Below, one piece after another: positions 18,501-26,675 of a stretch of 64,000 nt of DNA. The stretch spans positions 62,001-126,000 of the forward strand of contig JANQFV010000041.1 of NCBI GenBank assembly GCA_028277645.1, in the 5' to 3' direction. The position numbers and the translations under genes were made by a program. This stretch comes from Phycisphaerae bacterium. Lineage in GTDB: Bacteria; Planctomycetota; Phycisphaerae; UBA1845; Fen-1342. The notes under the pieces were generated by a model. That model had not been told where the DNA came from. It made no database searches and saw only the letters and a program-made list of their open reading frames with translations. Numbering within the stretch: position 1 is the first letter of the stretch; each line of letters begins with the position of its first letter.

Positions 18501-18895
18501 TTGAAGCCATCCGGCGTACCGTCGCCGAGGAGGAAGATCCCGCCGCCGGTGCCGAGCACACCGTCGAAGTCCTCGTCGAGCATGTTGAACGTCGCGCCCG
18601 ACGCTTCGATGACGCCTGCACCCGTACCGGATACGCCACCGGTCGGATCGCCGTAGGCCGAGATGTCGCCGATTTGGAGGTTGCCGGCGGTCCCGGCGAA
18701 GGCGTATTCACCAAGGATGCCGTTGTCCCAGTTATCGACCCAGTTGAATCCGGATCCGGACAGGACGGTGCCGCCGCCCGTGCCGTCCACGGTGTCGAAG
18801 TCCTCTGTCAGAATCGGCTGTGCGTTCGCTGCCGAGACAGCGCACGCGACGGCCGCGCCAATGAGTACCAGTGTTAGTCGTCGTTTGCCTAGCAT
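15575..18895 (-). CDS. Large secreted repeat protein with dockerin-like tail
   Basis: The protein has 1106 residues from ATG 18895, preceded by TGAGGA. The upstream in-frame ATG at 18937 would place 14 polar residues before the signal peptide (MLGKRRLTLVLIGAAVACA). The body contains at least four related modules of roughly 90-100 residues. Each starts with FDxVxGTGGG or FxGVxGTGGG, then has an F-D-D-G-(I/L)-x-G-E-G-A-F-G-G segment and ends with GGWYAGLxW. Between them are beta-sandwich-like segments ending YTVVxxFxDExxxWGTGG. These look like carbohydrate-binding beta-sandwiches. The tail carries two DINPFVD EF-hand units. No catalytic centre is seen. It could bind polysaccharide at the cell surface. 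Confidence 0.75.
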   Translation of the reverse strand: MLGKRRLTLVLIGAAVACAVSAANAQPILTEDFDTVDGTGGGTVLSGSGFNWVDNWDNGILGEYAFAGTAGNLQIGDISAYGDPTGGVSGTGAGVIEASGATFNMLDEDFDGVLGTGGGIFLLGDGTPDGFNYVTNWDDGISGEGAFGGTFGGAILTVGGNMEAQGVVGGGIGGSGAGQIDVYGVDITSGGWYAGLQWDVSAFPGAAALYNPGFEDNGGTLPPWEAWGNAYDVHYTDPPVVAAYDGEYVVKMWGNFWGSYNESGVWQDVPAVPGQTWELSGFVQHIGTDAIAGTQNYCDLRIEFRDATDGLIETHLLTVLDANSPTDTWIDTTTVGTLSATAPLNTAVARAVLVFVQPADGLFEGGAGIFDSIEFKAISGAPSVDLSSFSLTAEIMGVVDPNMGEALGNVQLRIEDSDGYRLALDDTATGAWDTIGGLLNTFQEQDPNGNPGTGFNVNSPGFTVVLAYIDEEITWGTGGQLNVENLLLSNTDPGDSDWYAGLEWSNLTTTEISPDNLTLSAEVMGDTSGGKYQLRVEGKVDVVSALNESFAGVTGTGGGFFIDPNDTPSGFQNLYVEIDNFDDGLTGEGAFGGVNNGQFFGAGSGVSAQGIGTGGTGAAEIHVNGASWATGGNWYGGLRWSGQGLASDDLSQVELKCKIRGEAVLGGSVGMVELRIEDAQGDRMYFTQMATGTWTEIGGYLNTATEGQAHSGGDGTFNLDSAEYTVVVSFIDEITTWVWGGTLQVDDLYLTEVNRQVEVGRITFEGTSNTAWQSIGDVLSAGVSTFPVEGGEFWGPGGENWGIFQWDAGLEDEEAFAGFWGNANPGNVAAQGYPGEGNGGGGAGGYEIANALATAGGWWAGVAWHEQAMDFDMLSRVELTADLKGTWDPNTQAPGTIYLKFESSPNNAIEFPLTADGNWHTVGGTLDTGNPVGTLVFNAPTLYSVVVSCYGDGPAQWGDNGGGKILIDNLHLKLDGATVFFEDFDTVQGPVSLLDQVDSYTVVVAFDEPVSSWGTGGKLSVDNLSFTAGSGPVPCLGDLNCDGEIGFGDINPFVDYLVDYATWEASNPGCDPKNGDINDDDDYPSFGDINPFVDILTGGGVPITCP

Positions 18896-19201
18896 TGCAG
18901 TCCTCACTCTTTCTCGGTGTTTAACACCATGGATCAAAGGAAGTGTGTCCTCGTGTCTCCGCGATGCGCCCCAGCGCCTCGGCTGGATATGCGATCACGT
19001 TCGTACGTGATTGGCTCTGCGTAGTGTGCCGATAACCCACCCATGATTCGTCCACGCGATCGGAACGTGGATCCTGCCACGCGTCATATGCGCCGAGCAG
19101 CGCTGCTGACAGCGTCCGCATCACGCGGTCTACTCCTTACCCTTCCCCAGACTCTTCTGCACTGCCTGACCAGCAGCAACGCTTCCGGTCAGGCCCAACT
19201 T
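18896..19201. other. Intergenic stretch, no gene seen
   Basis: The 306 bases lie between the start of the repeat protein and the stop of the LacI-type regulator. They contain the ribosome-binding site of the repeat protein. I see no RNA gene, conserved palindrome or convincing small reading frame. Confidence 0.5.
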
Positions 19202-20260
19202 TCAGCGCTCTGCAACAGGTGCGCTCACCGTGTGTTCGGCCTCCACCGCACGACGCGGTTCCTCCGATGGTGATGCACCGGTTGATCCATTCACTTCAAA
19301 TGAAGTCGGTATCGTCTTGCGCAGGTGCCCGCCCACGTTTCCAGTTACGCGTCGCGTGAGCCATAGCGCCGCCTCAAATCCCAGGGCGGCGGCGTCCTGG
19401 CAGACGGCCGTGAGCGTCGGGTGAACGCTGTAACGCACCTGCGTGTCGTCGACTACGATCAACGAGATGTCCTCGGGTACCCGCACGCCGAGCTTCTGCG
19501 CCTGATTCACGGCCCCCACGGCCAGATTCGAGTCGGCGAAGAAGATGGCCGTCGGGCGGTTCGGCATACTGATCGCGACGTCCAGCACCGACGCCCCACC
19601 CGCCAGGCTGTTGCGATGCCGGAACACGAGGTCTTCGCGGTACGCGATCGTGTGGCGAGCCAGCGCTTCGCGGTATCCTTCGAGGCGATCCTCGTGATCG
19701 CGGTCGGGTACATTGTGCAACGCGAACGCGATCCGGCGGTGTCCGAGCGATACGAGATAGTCGATCGCGCGTTTCGTGTCCGGGCGCGAGTCACAATCGA
19801 CGTAGTTCACGTGGGGGTCATCGAAGCGGTCACTGATGACTACGTGCGGGAATCCTTCTTCTGCGACGGCACGACACGCGGCGCTGGTCTCAGATGTCGT
19901 TCGCAACACGACGCCACGTACACCCATGCGCATGAAGAACTGCGTAAACGTCTCATCGCGATCCTTGTCGCGCTGGATGTTCAACACGACCACGTTGAAC
20001 CGCGCTTCGTCCAATCCCCTTACGACGCCCGCCAGTACGGCCGAGTCGAAGGCGTGTGCCAGGGTGATCTCGCCGGTGAATGCAAATCCGACGTTGGTCG
20101 TTACCCGCCGCCCCATCGTCGCTACGTACCCGGCACGGTTGGCGATAGCCAGAACGCGCTCGCGCGTCTTCGGGTTCACGACCGCATCGTTGTTCAACGC
20201 GCGTGAAACGGTACTGATCGATACGCCGGCCTCTTGGGCGATTTGTCGGATGGACGGCAT
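19202..20260 (-). CDS. LacI-family transcriptional regulator
   Basis: The protein has 352 residues from ATG 20260, preceded by AGGA. Residues 2-48 form the LacI helix-turn-helix with IRQIAQEAGVSISTVSRALN and the hinge-side NPKTRERVLAIANRAGY. The rest is a periplasmic-binding-protein-like effector domain (AFTGEITLAHAFDS, VISDRFDDPHVNYV, RPTAIFFADSNLAVGA). It is transcribed away from the aldo/keto reductase and glucan genes, so it most likely represses that locus in the absence of a glucan-derived sugar. This regulatory link is inferred from position. Confidence 0.9.
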   Translation of the reverse strand: MPSIRQIAQEAGVSISTVSRALNNDAVVNPKTRERVLAIANRAGYVATMGRRVTTNVGFAFTGEITLAHAFDSAVLAGVVRGLDEARFNVVVLNIQRDKDRDETFTQFFMRMGVRGVVLRTTSETSAACRAVAEEGFPHVVISDRFDDPHVNYVDCDSRPDTKRAIDYLVSLGHRRIAFALHNVPDRDHEDRLEGYREALARHTIAYREDLVFRHRNSLAGGASVLDVAISMPNRPTAIFFADSNLAVGAVNQAQKLGVRVPEDISLIVVDDTQVRYSVHPTLTAVCQDAAALGFEAALWLTRRVTGNVGGHLRKTIPTSFEVNGSTGASPSEEPRRAVEAEHTVSAPVAER

Positions 20261-20711
20261 TCGGTTCCTAGCAAAGGTAGCAGCAAGGGTTGCGGCAAGT
20301 GTTTTCGCAACTGTTGCCGTCGCTCAATCTACGCCACAGCAGATCATGAGTCAACGGTTTTTCCATTGCGAGAACCGCTCCCGAAACAATATTGGAAGCA
20401 GTAACTACAATATATAACTAATGTTATGAAAATTCGAGATTCTCATCTGCTTCATTCTCGCCGTTCAGGCCTTCCTGTCACCCTTTCAACGCCAAGGCAC
20501 CAACCCCGACACGCCATCGGTCAGCCAAGGCGCACGCTCATGTGGCGGCTTCTTCATTTATCCGTTGCTCACGCCAAACTGATTTCGCGTTCGTCGCACG
20601 CGGATTCCTAACATCGCACATCGCAGCAGCCGCCCCCTAATTCCGCCCCGCGCCGTCGGCGACTGGACACGTAGGCTGGAACACCGCGTAAAAGTTTCCG
20701 CGTAAATCGCT

Positions 20712-20740
20712 TTGAAACATGGTGTTATGCGCATCATGAT
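20712..20740 (+). promoter_or_regulatory. Candidate promoter of the glucan operon
   Basis: TTGAAA at 20712-20717 and CATGAT at 20735-20740 are 17 bases apart. This gives a good -35 and a weak -10 about 57 bases before the chosen start of the aldo/keto reductase. No experimental support. Confidence 0.3.
20727..20734. promoter_or_regulatory. Candidate LacI-type operator ATGCGCAT
   Basis: This perfect 8-bp palindrome with a central CpG lies between the -35 and -10 of the candidate promoter. LacI-family operators commonly have a central CG and sit in this position. It is short and could occur by chance. Confidence 0.25.
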
Positions 20741-20796
20741 CCCACTATCCTGATGAAATCTGGAGTACGCCGCCGCCAGTGGGAGTGAGAATCCGC

Positions 20797-21768
20797 ATGG
20801 AACACACGAATCTGGGCCGCACTGGGCTGCGTGTCAGTCGTCTGTGCCTCGGAACAATGAACTTCGGTCCACAGACGACCGAACCCGACAGCCACGCCCT
20901 GATGGACCATGCGCTAGACCTGGGCTTCAACTTCTTCGACACGGCGAATGTCTACGGCTGGAAGAAAGGCGAAGGCTGGACCGAACAGATCATCGGCCGC
21001 TGGCTCGCCCAGGGCGGCGGACGACGCGAGTCAATCGTCCTCGCCACGAAGATCTACGGCGAAATGGGCCCAGGCCCCAACGACCGCGGCCTGTCGGCCT
21101 ACCACATCCGCCGCGCGTGTGAAGACAGCCTGCGCCGTCTGCAAACCGACCACATTGATCTGTACCAGATGCACCACATCGATCGCGCGACGCCCGTCGA
21201 GGAAATCTGGCACGCGATGGAGCAACTCACGCGCGAGGGCAAGATCCTCTATGTCGGTAGCAGCAACTTCCCCGCCTGGTACATCGCGCGCGCACAGACG
21301 ATCGCACAGCAGCGTAACTTCCTTGGGCTCGTATCCGAACAGTGCATCTACAGTCTCGCCGATCGCACGGTCGAGTTGGAAGTCTTACCGGCCGCGCAAC
21401 ACCTGGGCATGGCAGTAATCCCGTGGAGCCCGCTGGGCGGCGGCATGCTCGCCGGCATGCTCGACGCCGAGAAGAGTGGTCGCCGCGGCGGCGAATGGGC
21501 GCAGCAGAAGCTGGCCAAACATCGCCCGGCGGTCCAGAAGTACGAAGCACTTTGCTACGAAATTGGCCATCCGCCGGCTGACGTCGCGCTGGCGTGGACA
21601 CTGCACAACCCGGCGATCACGTCGCCGATCATCGGACCGCGCACGCGCGAACAACTCGACACGAGCCTGCGCGCGCTCGACTTGCGGCTCGACGAGCCGA
21701 CACTCAAGCAGCTTGATCAGATCTGGCCGGGCCCGGGCGGACCGGCGCCCGAGGCTTACTGCTGGTAA
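20797..21768 (+). CDS. Aldo/keto reductase
   Basis: The protein has 323 residues from ATG 20797, preceded by GGGAG at 20781-20785. A GTG at 20779 is also in frame but lacks a site. It opens with the family strand LGRTGLRVSRLCLGTMNFG. The catalytic tetrad is visible as D and Y in FDTANVYG, K in VLATKIYG and H in YQMHHID. The C-terminal PIIGPRTREQLD motif fits NADP(H) binding. It would reduce or oxidise sugar-type carbonyls in the cytoplasm. As the first gene of the glucan locus it probably acts on a sugar released by uptake and phosphorolysis. Confidence 0.88.
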   Translation: MEHTNLGRTGLRVSRLCLGTMNFGPQTTEPDSHALMDHALDLGFNFFDTANVYGWKKGEGWTEQIIGRWLAQGGGRRESIVLATKIYGEMGPGPNDRGLSAYHIRRACEDSLRRLQTDHIDLYQMHHIDRATPVEEIWHAMEQLTREGKILYVGSSNFPAWYIARAQTIAQQRNFLGLVSEQCIYSLADRTVELEVLPAAQHLGMAVIPWSPLGGGMLAGMLDAEKSGRRGGEWAQQKLAKHRPAVQKYEALCYEIGHPPADVALAWTLHNPAITSPIIGPRTREQLDTSLRALDLRLDEPTLKQLDQIWPGPGGPAPEAYCW

Positions 21769-21804
21769 CAAGTGCGCCCCCGGGGCGCCGCGAGTGCATA
21801 TCGC

Positions 21805-22776
21805 ATGACCTGTCCATCTCAATCCAATTCCGATCGTCGACCGTTCGTGGCCGAGATCAACGAAAACTGGATCGGTAACGGAATCTGCTACGGCCCGCAC
21901 CGCGACGGACAGAACCCAGGTGGTCCGCAGCCGACGCGCGCACAATTGCGTGACGATCTGCACCTGATGCGCAAGCACTGGCAGATGTTCCGGATGTACG
22001 CAGCGCGCGGCTCAACGGAGATCGTGCTGGACCTGCTGCGGGAAGAACGGCTCGACATGAAGTTGATCCTCGGCGCATGGATTGTGCCCGAACTCCAATT
22101 GGACGAGAACGGGAACGTCATCGAGCGCTTCCCGGAAATAGCCGCCAGCAACCGCGCCGAGGTCGTCACGGCCATTCGGCTCGCAAGTGAGTACCCGGAT
22201 CAGGTGCTTGCGATCGCTGTCGGCAACGAGACGCAGGTACACTGGTCCGCGCACCGCGTGCAGACAGAGACATTGATTGACTACATTCACCAGGTGCGCG
22301 AGGCGACCAAGGTGCCGGTATCAACCGCAGACGACTTGCCTTACTGGAGGACTCCCGAGAGTGAACGCCTCGCCGACGAAGTAGATTTCATCTTTGTGCA
22401 CATCCACCCGATGTGGTGCTCGCAGCAACTCGACAACGCGCTGGCCTTTGTGCAGGAGCAATATGCGGTCGTCTCCGCCCAGCACCCGGAACACCAGATC
22501 GTCATCGGCGAAACCGGCTGGGCGACGCAGGTCCACGCCGAAGGCCACCAGGCCCGTTTGATACAGGGCACGCCGGGCGAGGCCGAGCAGAAGCGATTCT
22601 ACGAGGAGTACGCGGCGTGGATTGAGGAAGCGCGCATCCCCAGCCTCCTCTTCGAAGCGTTTGACGAGAGGTGGAAAGGCAGTGCGCACCCGAACGAGGT
22701 CGAGAAGCACTGGGGTCTTTACTTCTCCGACCGCACGCCGAAGGCCGTCTTCAGCGCGGGGAGTGACCAAAAGTGA
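21805..22776 (+). CDS. GH17-like beta-glucanase or transglycosylase, no signal peptide
   Basis: The protein has 323 residues from ATG 21805. GTG at 21772 is an alternative, and neither has a strong binding site. The fold reads as a GH17-type TIM barrel, with the acid/base in AVGNET (E142) and the nucleophile in IGETGW (E236), the classic GH17 pair. Family members hydrolyse or rearrange beta-1,3-glucans. There is no export signal, so it would act in the cytoplasm on imported oligosaccharides unless a non-classical route exists. Its stop overlaps the GTG of the next gene, a distant relative with a signal peptide. Confidence 0.75.
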   Translation: MTCPSQSNSDRRPFVAEINENWIGNGICYGPHRDGQNPGGPQPTRAQLRDDLHLMRKHWQMFRMYAARGSTEIVLDLLREERLDMKLILGAWIVPELQLDENGNVIERFPEIAASNRAEVVTAIRLASEYPDQVLAIAVGNETQVHWSAHRVQTETLIDYIHQVREATKVPVSTADDLPYWRTPESERLADEVDFIFVHIHPMWCSQQLDNALAFVQEQYAVVSAQHPEHQIVIGETGWATQVHAEGHQARLIQGTPGEAEQKRFYEEYAAWIEEARIPSLLFEAFDERWKGSAHPNEVEKHWGLYFSDRTPKAVFSAGSDQK

Positions 22777-24275
22777 TCCGGCGATCCTACATGTTCCGCA
22801 TCATCTTGCCGAGCGCCATAGTGCTGTGCGCGACCTGCATCGCCACAGCCGAAGGCGTGTCACAGGAATGGCGATCGCGCGTCGAGAGCATCAACTGGAT
22901 CTGCTACACGCCGACCGAGTGCAATCCCGACGCCGGACAGCCGACCAACGCCGCCGCGATCAAGGCCGACCTCCAGGTGCTGCGTAAAGCCGGCTTCGAC
23001 GGCCTGATCACCTACGGCAGCAGCGGGCTCTTCGGACGCGAGATCGTGCCGCAAGCCGAAGCCGCAGGGTTCAAGGGACTCATCATCGGCGTCTGGGATC
23101 CGCGCAGTGCTGATGAACTCACGCGCGCAGTCGCCGTTGCGAAAAGCCCGCTGGTGCTTGGTGTTTGCGTCGGCAACGAGGGCCGCAACCATCGCTACTC
23201 GCCTGCCGAGCTGCGGTTGGCCATCGCTGACGTGCGCAAACGGACCGGCAAACCCGTCACGACGACCGAAGAAATCGACGACTACGTGGACGCTGACCTG
23301 CTCGCGACCGGCGACTGGCTCTTTCCCAACTCCCACCCCTTCTTCCACGGCCGCCGCGACTGGAAGACGGCCGTTCGCTGGACGAAAGGGGCATACGACG
23401 ACCTGCGCATGCGCGGCGACCGCTTCGTCTGGTTTAAGGAGATCGGTCTGCCGACAGGCGGCGATCCGAAGTCTATGGTGTCCGAGGCAGCCCAGGAGCG
23501 TTACTACTTCGAGCTGGGAAAGCTGCCGGTGATGTATGCGTATTTTGAGGCGTTTGATCAGCCGTGGAAGAACTGGGCGCCGTTCGAGACACAGTGGGGA
23601 CTCTTCACTTCGGACCGACAACCCAAGCGCCTCGCGCAGCACTTTATCAGCAAGGGCATCGCGCCGCCGCTGGCTGCGCGTGACATAGACGAGTCGGCTA
23701 CGTCCGACGTCATTCGCGCCAAGCCGTCGCAACCGTTCTACGTCTACGGTGACGCCGGCGACCAGCGCAATCATTTCCGGCCGACCGGGCTGGACGGGGA
23801 TTGCGGCGACATCAGCATCGACGAGGCGCACGCGAACGACGTCTACCGCGGCAAGACCTGCATTCGCGTCGCTTATACGGCGGCCGGACGTGGGCCGAAC
23901 AAGTGTAACTATGGTCCACCCTGCGGTTGGGCGGCCCTGTGCTGGTTACACCCACCGGAAAACTGGGGTGACAAAGCCAAGTACGCCGACACCGGGTTTG
24001 ATCTGCGGGGCTACACCAAGCTGGCGTTCACCGCACGCGCCGAGCGACCCTGCCGCATCCGCTTTCTCGTCGGCGGCAAGGACGGACCCTACGGCGATTC
24101 GCTCGCTTATCCGCGCAACCTGGTCGTGACACTGGGCACAACGTGGCAGGAATACGAAATCAACTTGCGCGGCGCCGACCTGCGCTACATCATCTCGGGA
24201 TTCGGCTGGGACGCTGCTCGCGAGTTGAACCCCGACGGTGCCGTGTTCTATCTGGACGAAATCCGCTTTGAGTAG
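22773..24275 (+). CDS. Secreted GH17-like enzyme with C-terminal beta-sandwich
   Basis: The protein has 500 residues. The start is GTG 22773, overlapping the previous stop, with GGGGAG upstream. Residues 1-28 are a signal peptide. The catalytic part (about 35-300) matches its neighbour: acid/base E136 in CVGNEG and nucleophile E223 in WFKEIGLP, which replaces the usual ETGWP. The last 160 residues form a beta-rich domain (YGDAGDQRNHF, CIRVAYTAAG, GYTKLAFTARA, AVFYLDEIRFE) typical of carbohydrate-binding sandwiches. It probably trims beta-1,3-glucan outside the cytoplasm and feeds oligosaccharides to the ABC importer encoded next. Confidence 0.72.
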   Translation: MIRRSYMFRIILPSAIVLCATCIATAEGVSQEWRSRVESINWICYTPTECNPDAGQPTNAAAIKADLQVLRKAGFDGLITYGSSGLFGREIVPQAEAAGFKGLIIGVWDPRSADELTRAVAVAKSPLVLGVCVGNEGRNHRYSPAELRLAIADVRKRTGKPVTTTEEIDDYVDADLLATGDWLFPNSHPFFHGRRDWKTAVRWTKGAYDDLRMRGDRFVWFKEIGLPTGGDPKSMVSEAAQERYYFELGKLPVMYAYFEAFDQPWKNWAPFETQWGLFTSDRQPKRLAQHFISKGIAPPLAARDIDESATSDVIRAKPSQPFYVYGDAGDQRNHFRPTGLDGDCGDISIDEAHANDVYRGKTCIRVAYTAAGRGPNKCNYGPPCGWAALCWLHPPENWGDKAKYADTGFDLRGYTKLAFTARAERPCRIRFLVGGKDGPYGDSLAYPRNLVVTLGTTWQEYEINLRGADLRYIISGFGWDAARELNPDGAVFYLDEIRFE

Positions 24276-24279
24276 CGCG

Positions 24280-25770
24280 ATGGGAGAGCCGCTCAAACTG
24301 AATACGATCCTTCGGACCGCAGTCGGCGCTGGGCTTATTCTGCCGGCGCTCGCGCTGATCGCGTTTGGCCCCGACACCAGTCGCGAGGTCCCGCCCGATC
24401 GCGTTGTCGTGACCTACTGGGAGAAATGGACGGACTTCGAGGGCACGGCGATGCGCCGGCTGTGCGACGTGTTCAACGATACCGCCGGTGCCGAGCTCGG
24501 GATCTATGTCGACTATGTCCTCACCACGCAGATCGACCTGAAGTCGCTGGTCGCGGCCTGCGGCGGTGACCCGCCCGACTTGAACGGACTCTGGACATTT
24601 AACGTGTCGAGCTACGCGGCGAAGGGCGCTCTGCAACCGTTGGACGAGCGCGCGGCAGAGGCGGGTATCACGCCGGAAGTGATTCTGCCAGTGTACTACA
24701 ACCAAGGCGTCTACCACGATCAGCTGTACTCAGTCCCGCTGACGCCGTGGTCGATCGCACTGTACTACAACAAGGACATCTTTGCCGAATTCGCGGATGA
24801 GCTCGCCGCCGCGGGGTACAGTGCCGACCGCGCTCCGCGCACGATGGACGAGTTCGCCGACTACTGCCGCATCGTGCATCGTCGCAACGACAAAAACGAC
24901 ATCGAGCTGCACGGCTTTGTGCTGGGCGTGCCGGAGAACATCGGCTGGTACTGGTATGCATGGGGCACCTGGTTTGGAGCGACCTGGTCCGACCCCGAGA
25001 CGGGCCTGATGAAAATCGACAGCGCGGAGCAAATTCGCGCCTACGAGTGGCTTCAGGAATTTGTGCGGATGTTTGGCCAGCGCGACATGATCCGCCTGGA
25101 ATCCAGCCTGGCGAACTTCAACTCACCGGACAATCCGTTCATGACCGGCCGGCTGGCCATGATGCAGCAGGGCCCGTGGTTCCCGAACATGATCCGCCAG
25201 TACGCGCCTGAGATTAACTACGGCGCGGCGCCCTTCCCAACGCACGACGGCAGCGAGATCAGCTACTGCGGTCAGGACGTACTGGTCATCCCGTCCGGCG
25301 CGCGCCATCCGGACGAAGCCTGGGCGTTCATTGACTGGTTGTACAACAGCCCACCGATCAACGTCCCATCGGGGGCGGCCGAGCCGCAGTTCGGCTACGA
25401 GTATTGCATTATCGAGACCAATGAAGGACCACAGCAGCGTCCAATGCCGCCGCTGCGCCCGCTCGAATGGCTCTGCTGGAATCACTACAAGAACAGTCCG
25501 TACATCGAACCCGCCGATGACTTCACTCGCACCCATCCGAATCCGGTCGTTGAGGTGCACGACCAGCTCGCCCGTAGCCCGCTCGCGATGACCGAGCCGC
25601 CGATACCGAACTGGATGGAGCTGCGCGGCGAGTTCGAAGCCACGTACCGCGACATCTGGGCCGGGCGCGCCGAAGCGGCGCCGTGCCTGAGAGCGGCGCA
25701 GAAGCGCATCGACGCGCTGACGAAACTCGCGGCAGATCGGATGGCCCGCTACGGGGAGGAGTACCCGTGA
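24280..25770 (+). CDS. Sugar ABC transporter substrate-binding protein (family 1)
   Basis: The protein has 496 residues from ATG 24280, four bases after the previous stop. TTG at 24268 is a weaker alternative. A short hydrophobic N-terminal segment serves as signal or anchor. Solute-binding family 1 features follow: VVTYWEKWTDFEG, LYSVPLTPWSIALYYNKDIF, and FMTGRLAMMQQGPWFPNM. These proteins capture oligosaccharides in the periplasm for CUT1-type importers. Its stop overlaps the start of the first permease. The glycosidase and phosphorylase neighbours suggest beta-glucan oligomers as substrate. Confidence 0.87.
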   Translation: MGEPLKLNTILRTAVGAGLILPALALIAFGPDTSREVPPDRVVVTYWEKWTDFEGTAMRRLCDVFNDTAGAELGIYVDYVLTTQIDLKSLVAACGGDPPDLNGLWTFNVSSYAAKGALQPLDERAAEAGITPEVILPVYYNQGVYHDQLYSVPLTPWSIALYYNKDIFAEFADELAAAGYSADRAPRTMDEFADYCRIVHRRNDKNDIELHGFVLGVPENIGWYWYAWGTWFGATWSDPETGLMKIDSAEQIRAYEWLQEFVRMFGQRDMIRLESSLANFNSPDNPFMTGRLAMMQQGPWFPNMIRQYAPEINYGAAPFPTHDGSEISYCGQDVLVIPSGARHPDEAWAFIDWLYNSPPINVPSGAAEPQFGYEYCIIETNEGPQQRPMPPLRPLEWLCWNHYKNSPYIEPADDFTRTHPNPVVEVHDQLARSPLAMTEPPIPNWMELRGEFEATYRDIWAGRAEAAPCLRAAQKRIDALTKLAADRMARYGEEYP

Positions 25771-26675
25771 TCAAGCGCGGCCCCACCAGCGGACATTCTG
25801 CGCACGACCTGCTCACCGGCCTGGCCTGGATCAGTCCGTGGCTGGTCGGCTTCGCCGCGTTCATGTTTCTGCCGATCTGCATCTCGGCGTACCTGGCCTT
25901 CTGCCAGTTCAACGGCCTTCGCGCGCCGGTCTTCACGGGTCTGGAGAACGTGCGAACGCTGTTTACCGATCCCACATTCTGGAAAGTACTCAAGAACACC
26001 AGCATCTACGCTGCGTTCGCCCTGCCACTGGGCACGTTGCTCGCACTGGCCCTGGCAGTGTTGCTGAACATGCGCGTGCCGGGCCGCACGCTCTGGCGAG
26101 CGATCATCTTCGTCCCAACGCTCGTTCCGCTGGTCGCGGTGGCGATGATCTGGATGTGGATATTCAACGGCCGCTACGGACTGATCAACATGTGTCTCGG
26201 CGCAGTCGGCATCGAGGGCCCCAACTGGTTGGGCGACGCCAACTGGACCATGCCGGCCATGATCCTGCTCAGCTTCTGGACGGTCGGCCACGCCGTTGTG
26301 ATCTACCTCGCTGGCCTACAAGACGTGCCGCGTGCGCTTTATGAGGCCGCCCACGTGGATGGCGCTACCGCCTGGCAGCGGCTGCGCTTCGTAACCGTGC
26401 CGATGATCTCGCCCTCGATTTTCTTCAACGTGGTCATCGGCATCATATTCGTCTGGCAGGTCTTCGCCGTGCCGCAGATCATGATTCCCAACGGCGGCCC
26501 CGGCCGCAACGCCTACTTCTATACGATGTACGTCTACGACGTAGCGTTTGAGCACCAGCGATTCGGCTACGCGTGCATCCTGAGCTGGGTGCAGCTCTTC
26601 ATCATTCTTGCGCTGACGGCGCTCGCGTTTCGGCTGAGCAAACGGCTCGTGTTCTACCGGGGGGCCGTGACATGA
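25767..26675 (+). CDS. Sugar ABC transporter permease 1 (MalF-like)
   Basis: The protein has 302 residues from GTG 25767, preceded by GGGGAGGAG and overlapping the previous stop. It has six membrane segments and the inner-membrane permease motif YEAAHVDGATAWQRLRFVTVP (the EAA loop that docks to the ATPase). CUT1 MalF/UgpA-type. It forms a heterodimer with the next gene product. Confidence 0.9.
   Translation: MIKRGPTSGHSAHDLLTGLAWISPWLVGFAAFMFLPICISAYLAFCQFNGLRAPVFTGLENVRTLFTDPTFWKVLKNTSIYAAFALPLGTLLALALAVLLNMRVPGRTLWRAIIFVPTLVPLVAVAMIWMWIFNGRYGLINMCLGAVGIEGPNWLGDANWTMPAMILLSFWTVGHAVVIYLAGLQDVPRALYEAAHVDGATAWQRLRFVTVPMISPSIFFNVVIGIIFVWQVFAVPQIMIPNGGPGRNAYFYTMYVYDVAFEHQRFGYACILSWVQLFIILALTALAFRLSKRLVFYRGAVT

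Larger units (their letters stand above)
20261..20796. other. Divergent control region of the glucan locus
   Basis: The 536 bases between the LacI-type regulator and the aldo/keto reductase hold no credible gene. An AT-richer patch near 20385-20450 stands out from the local GC content. Near the regulator start, several GCAA/TTGC half-sites cluster at 20289-20318 (GTTGC with GCAAC, GGCAA with TTGCC). They are candidate autoregulatory sites. A weak promoter with an internal palindrome lies at 20712-20740. Confidence 0.55.

Noticed and set aside
15575-18895. Periodic DNA that could suggest a CRISPR or tandem repeat array
   Set aside because: The period is about 300 bases, copies diverge and the repeats encode protein modules. 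No short identical repeats with spacers occur.
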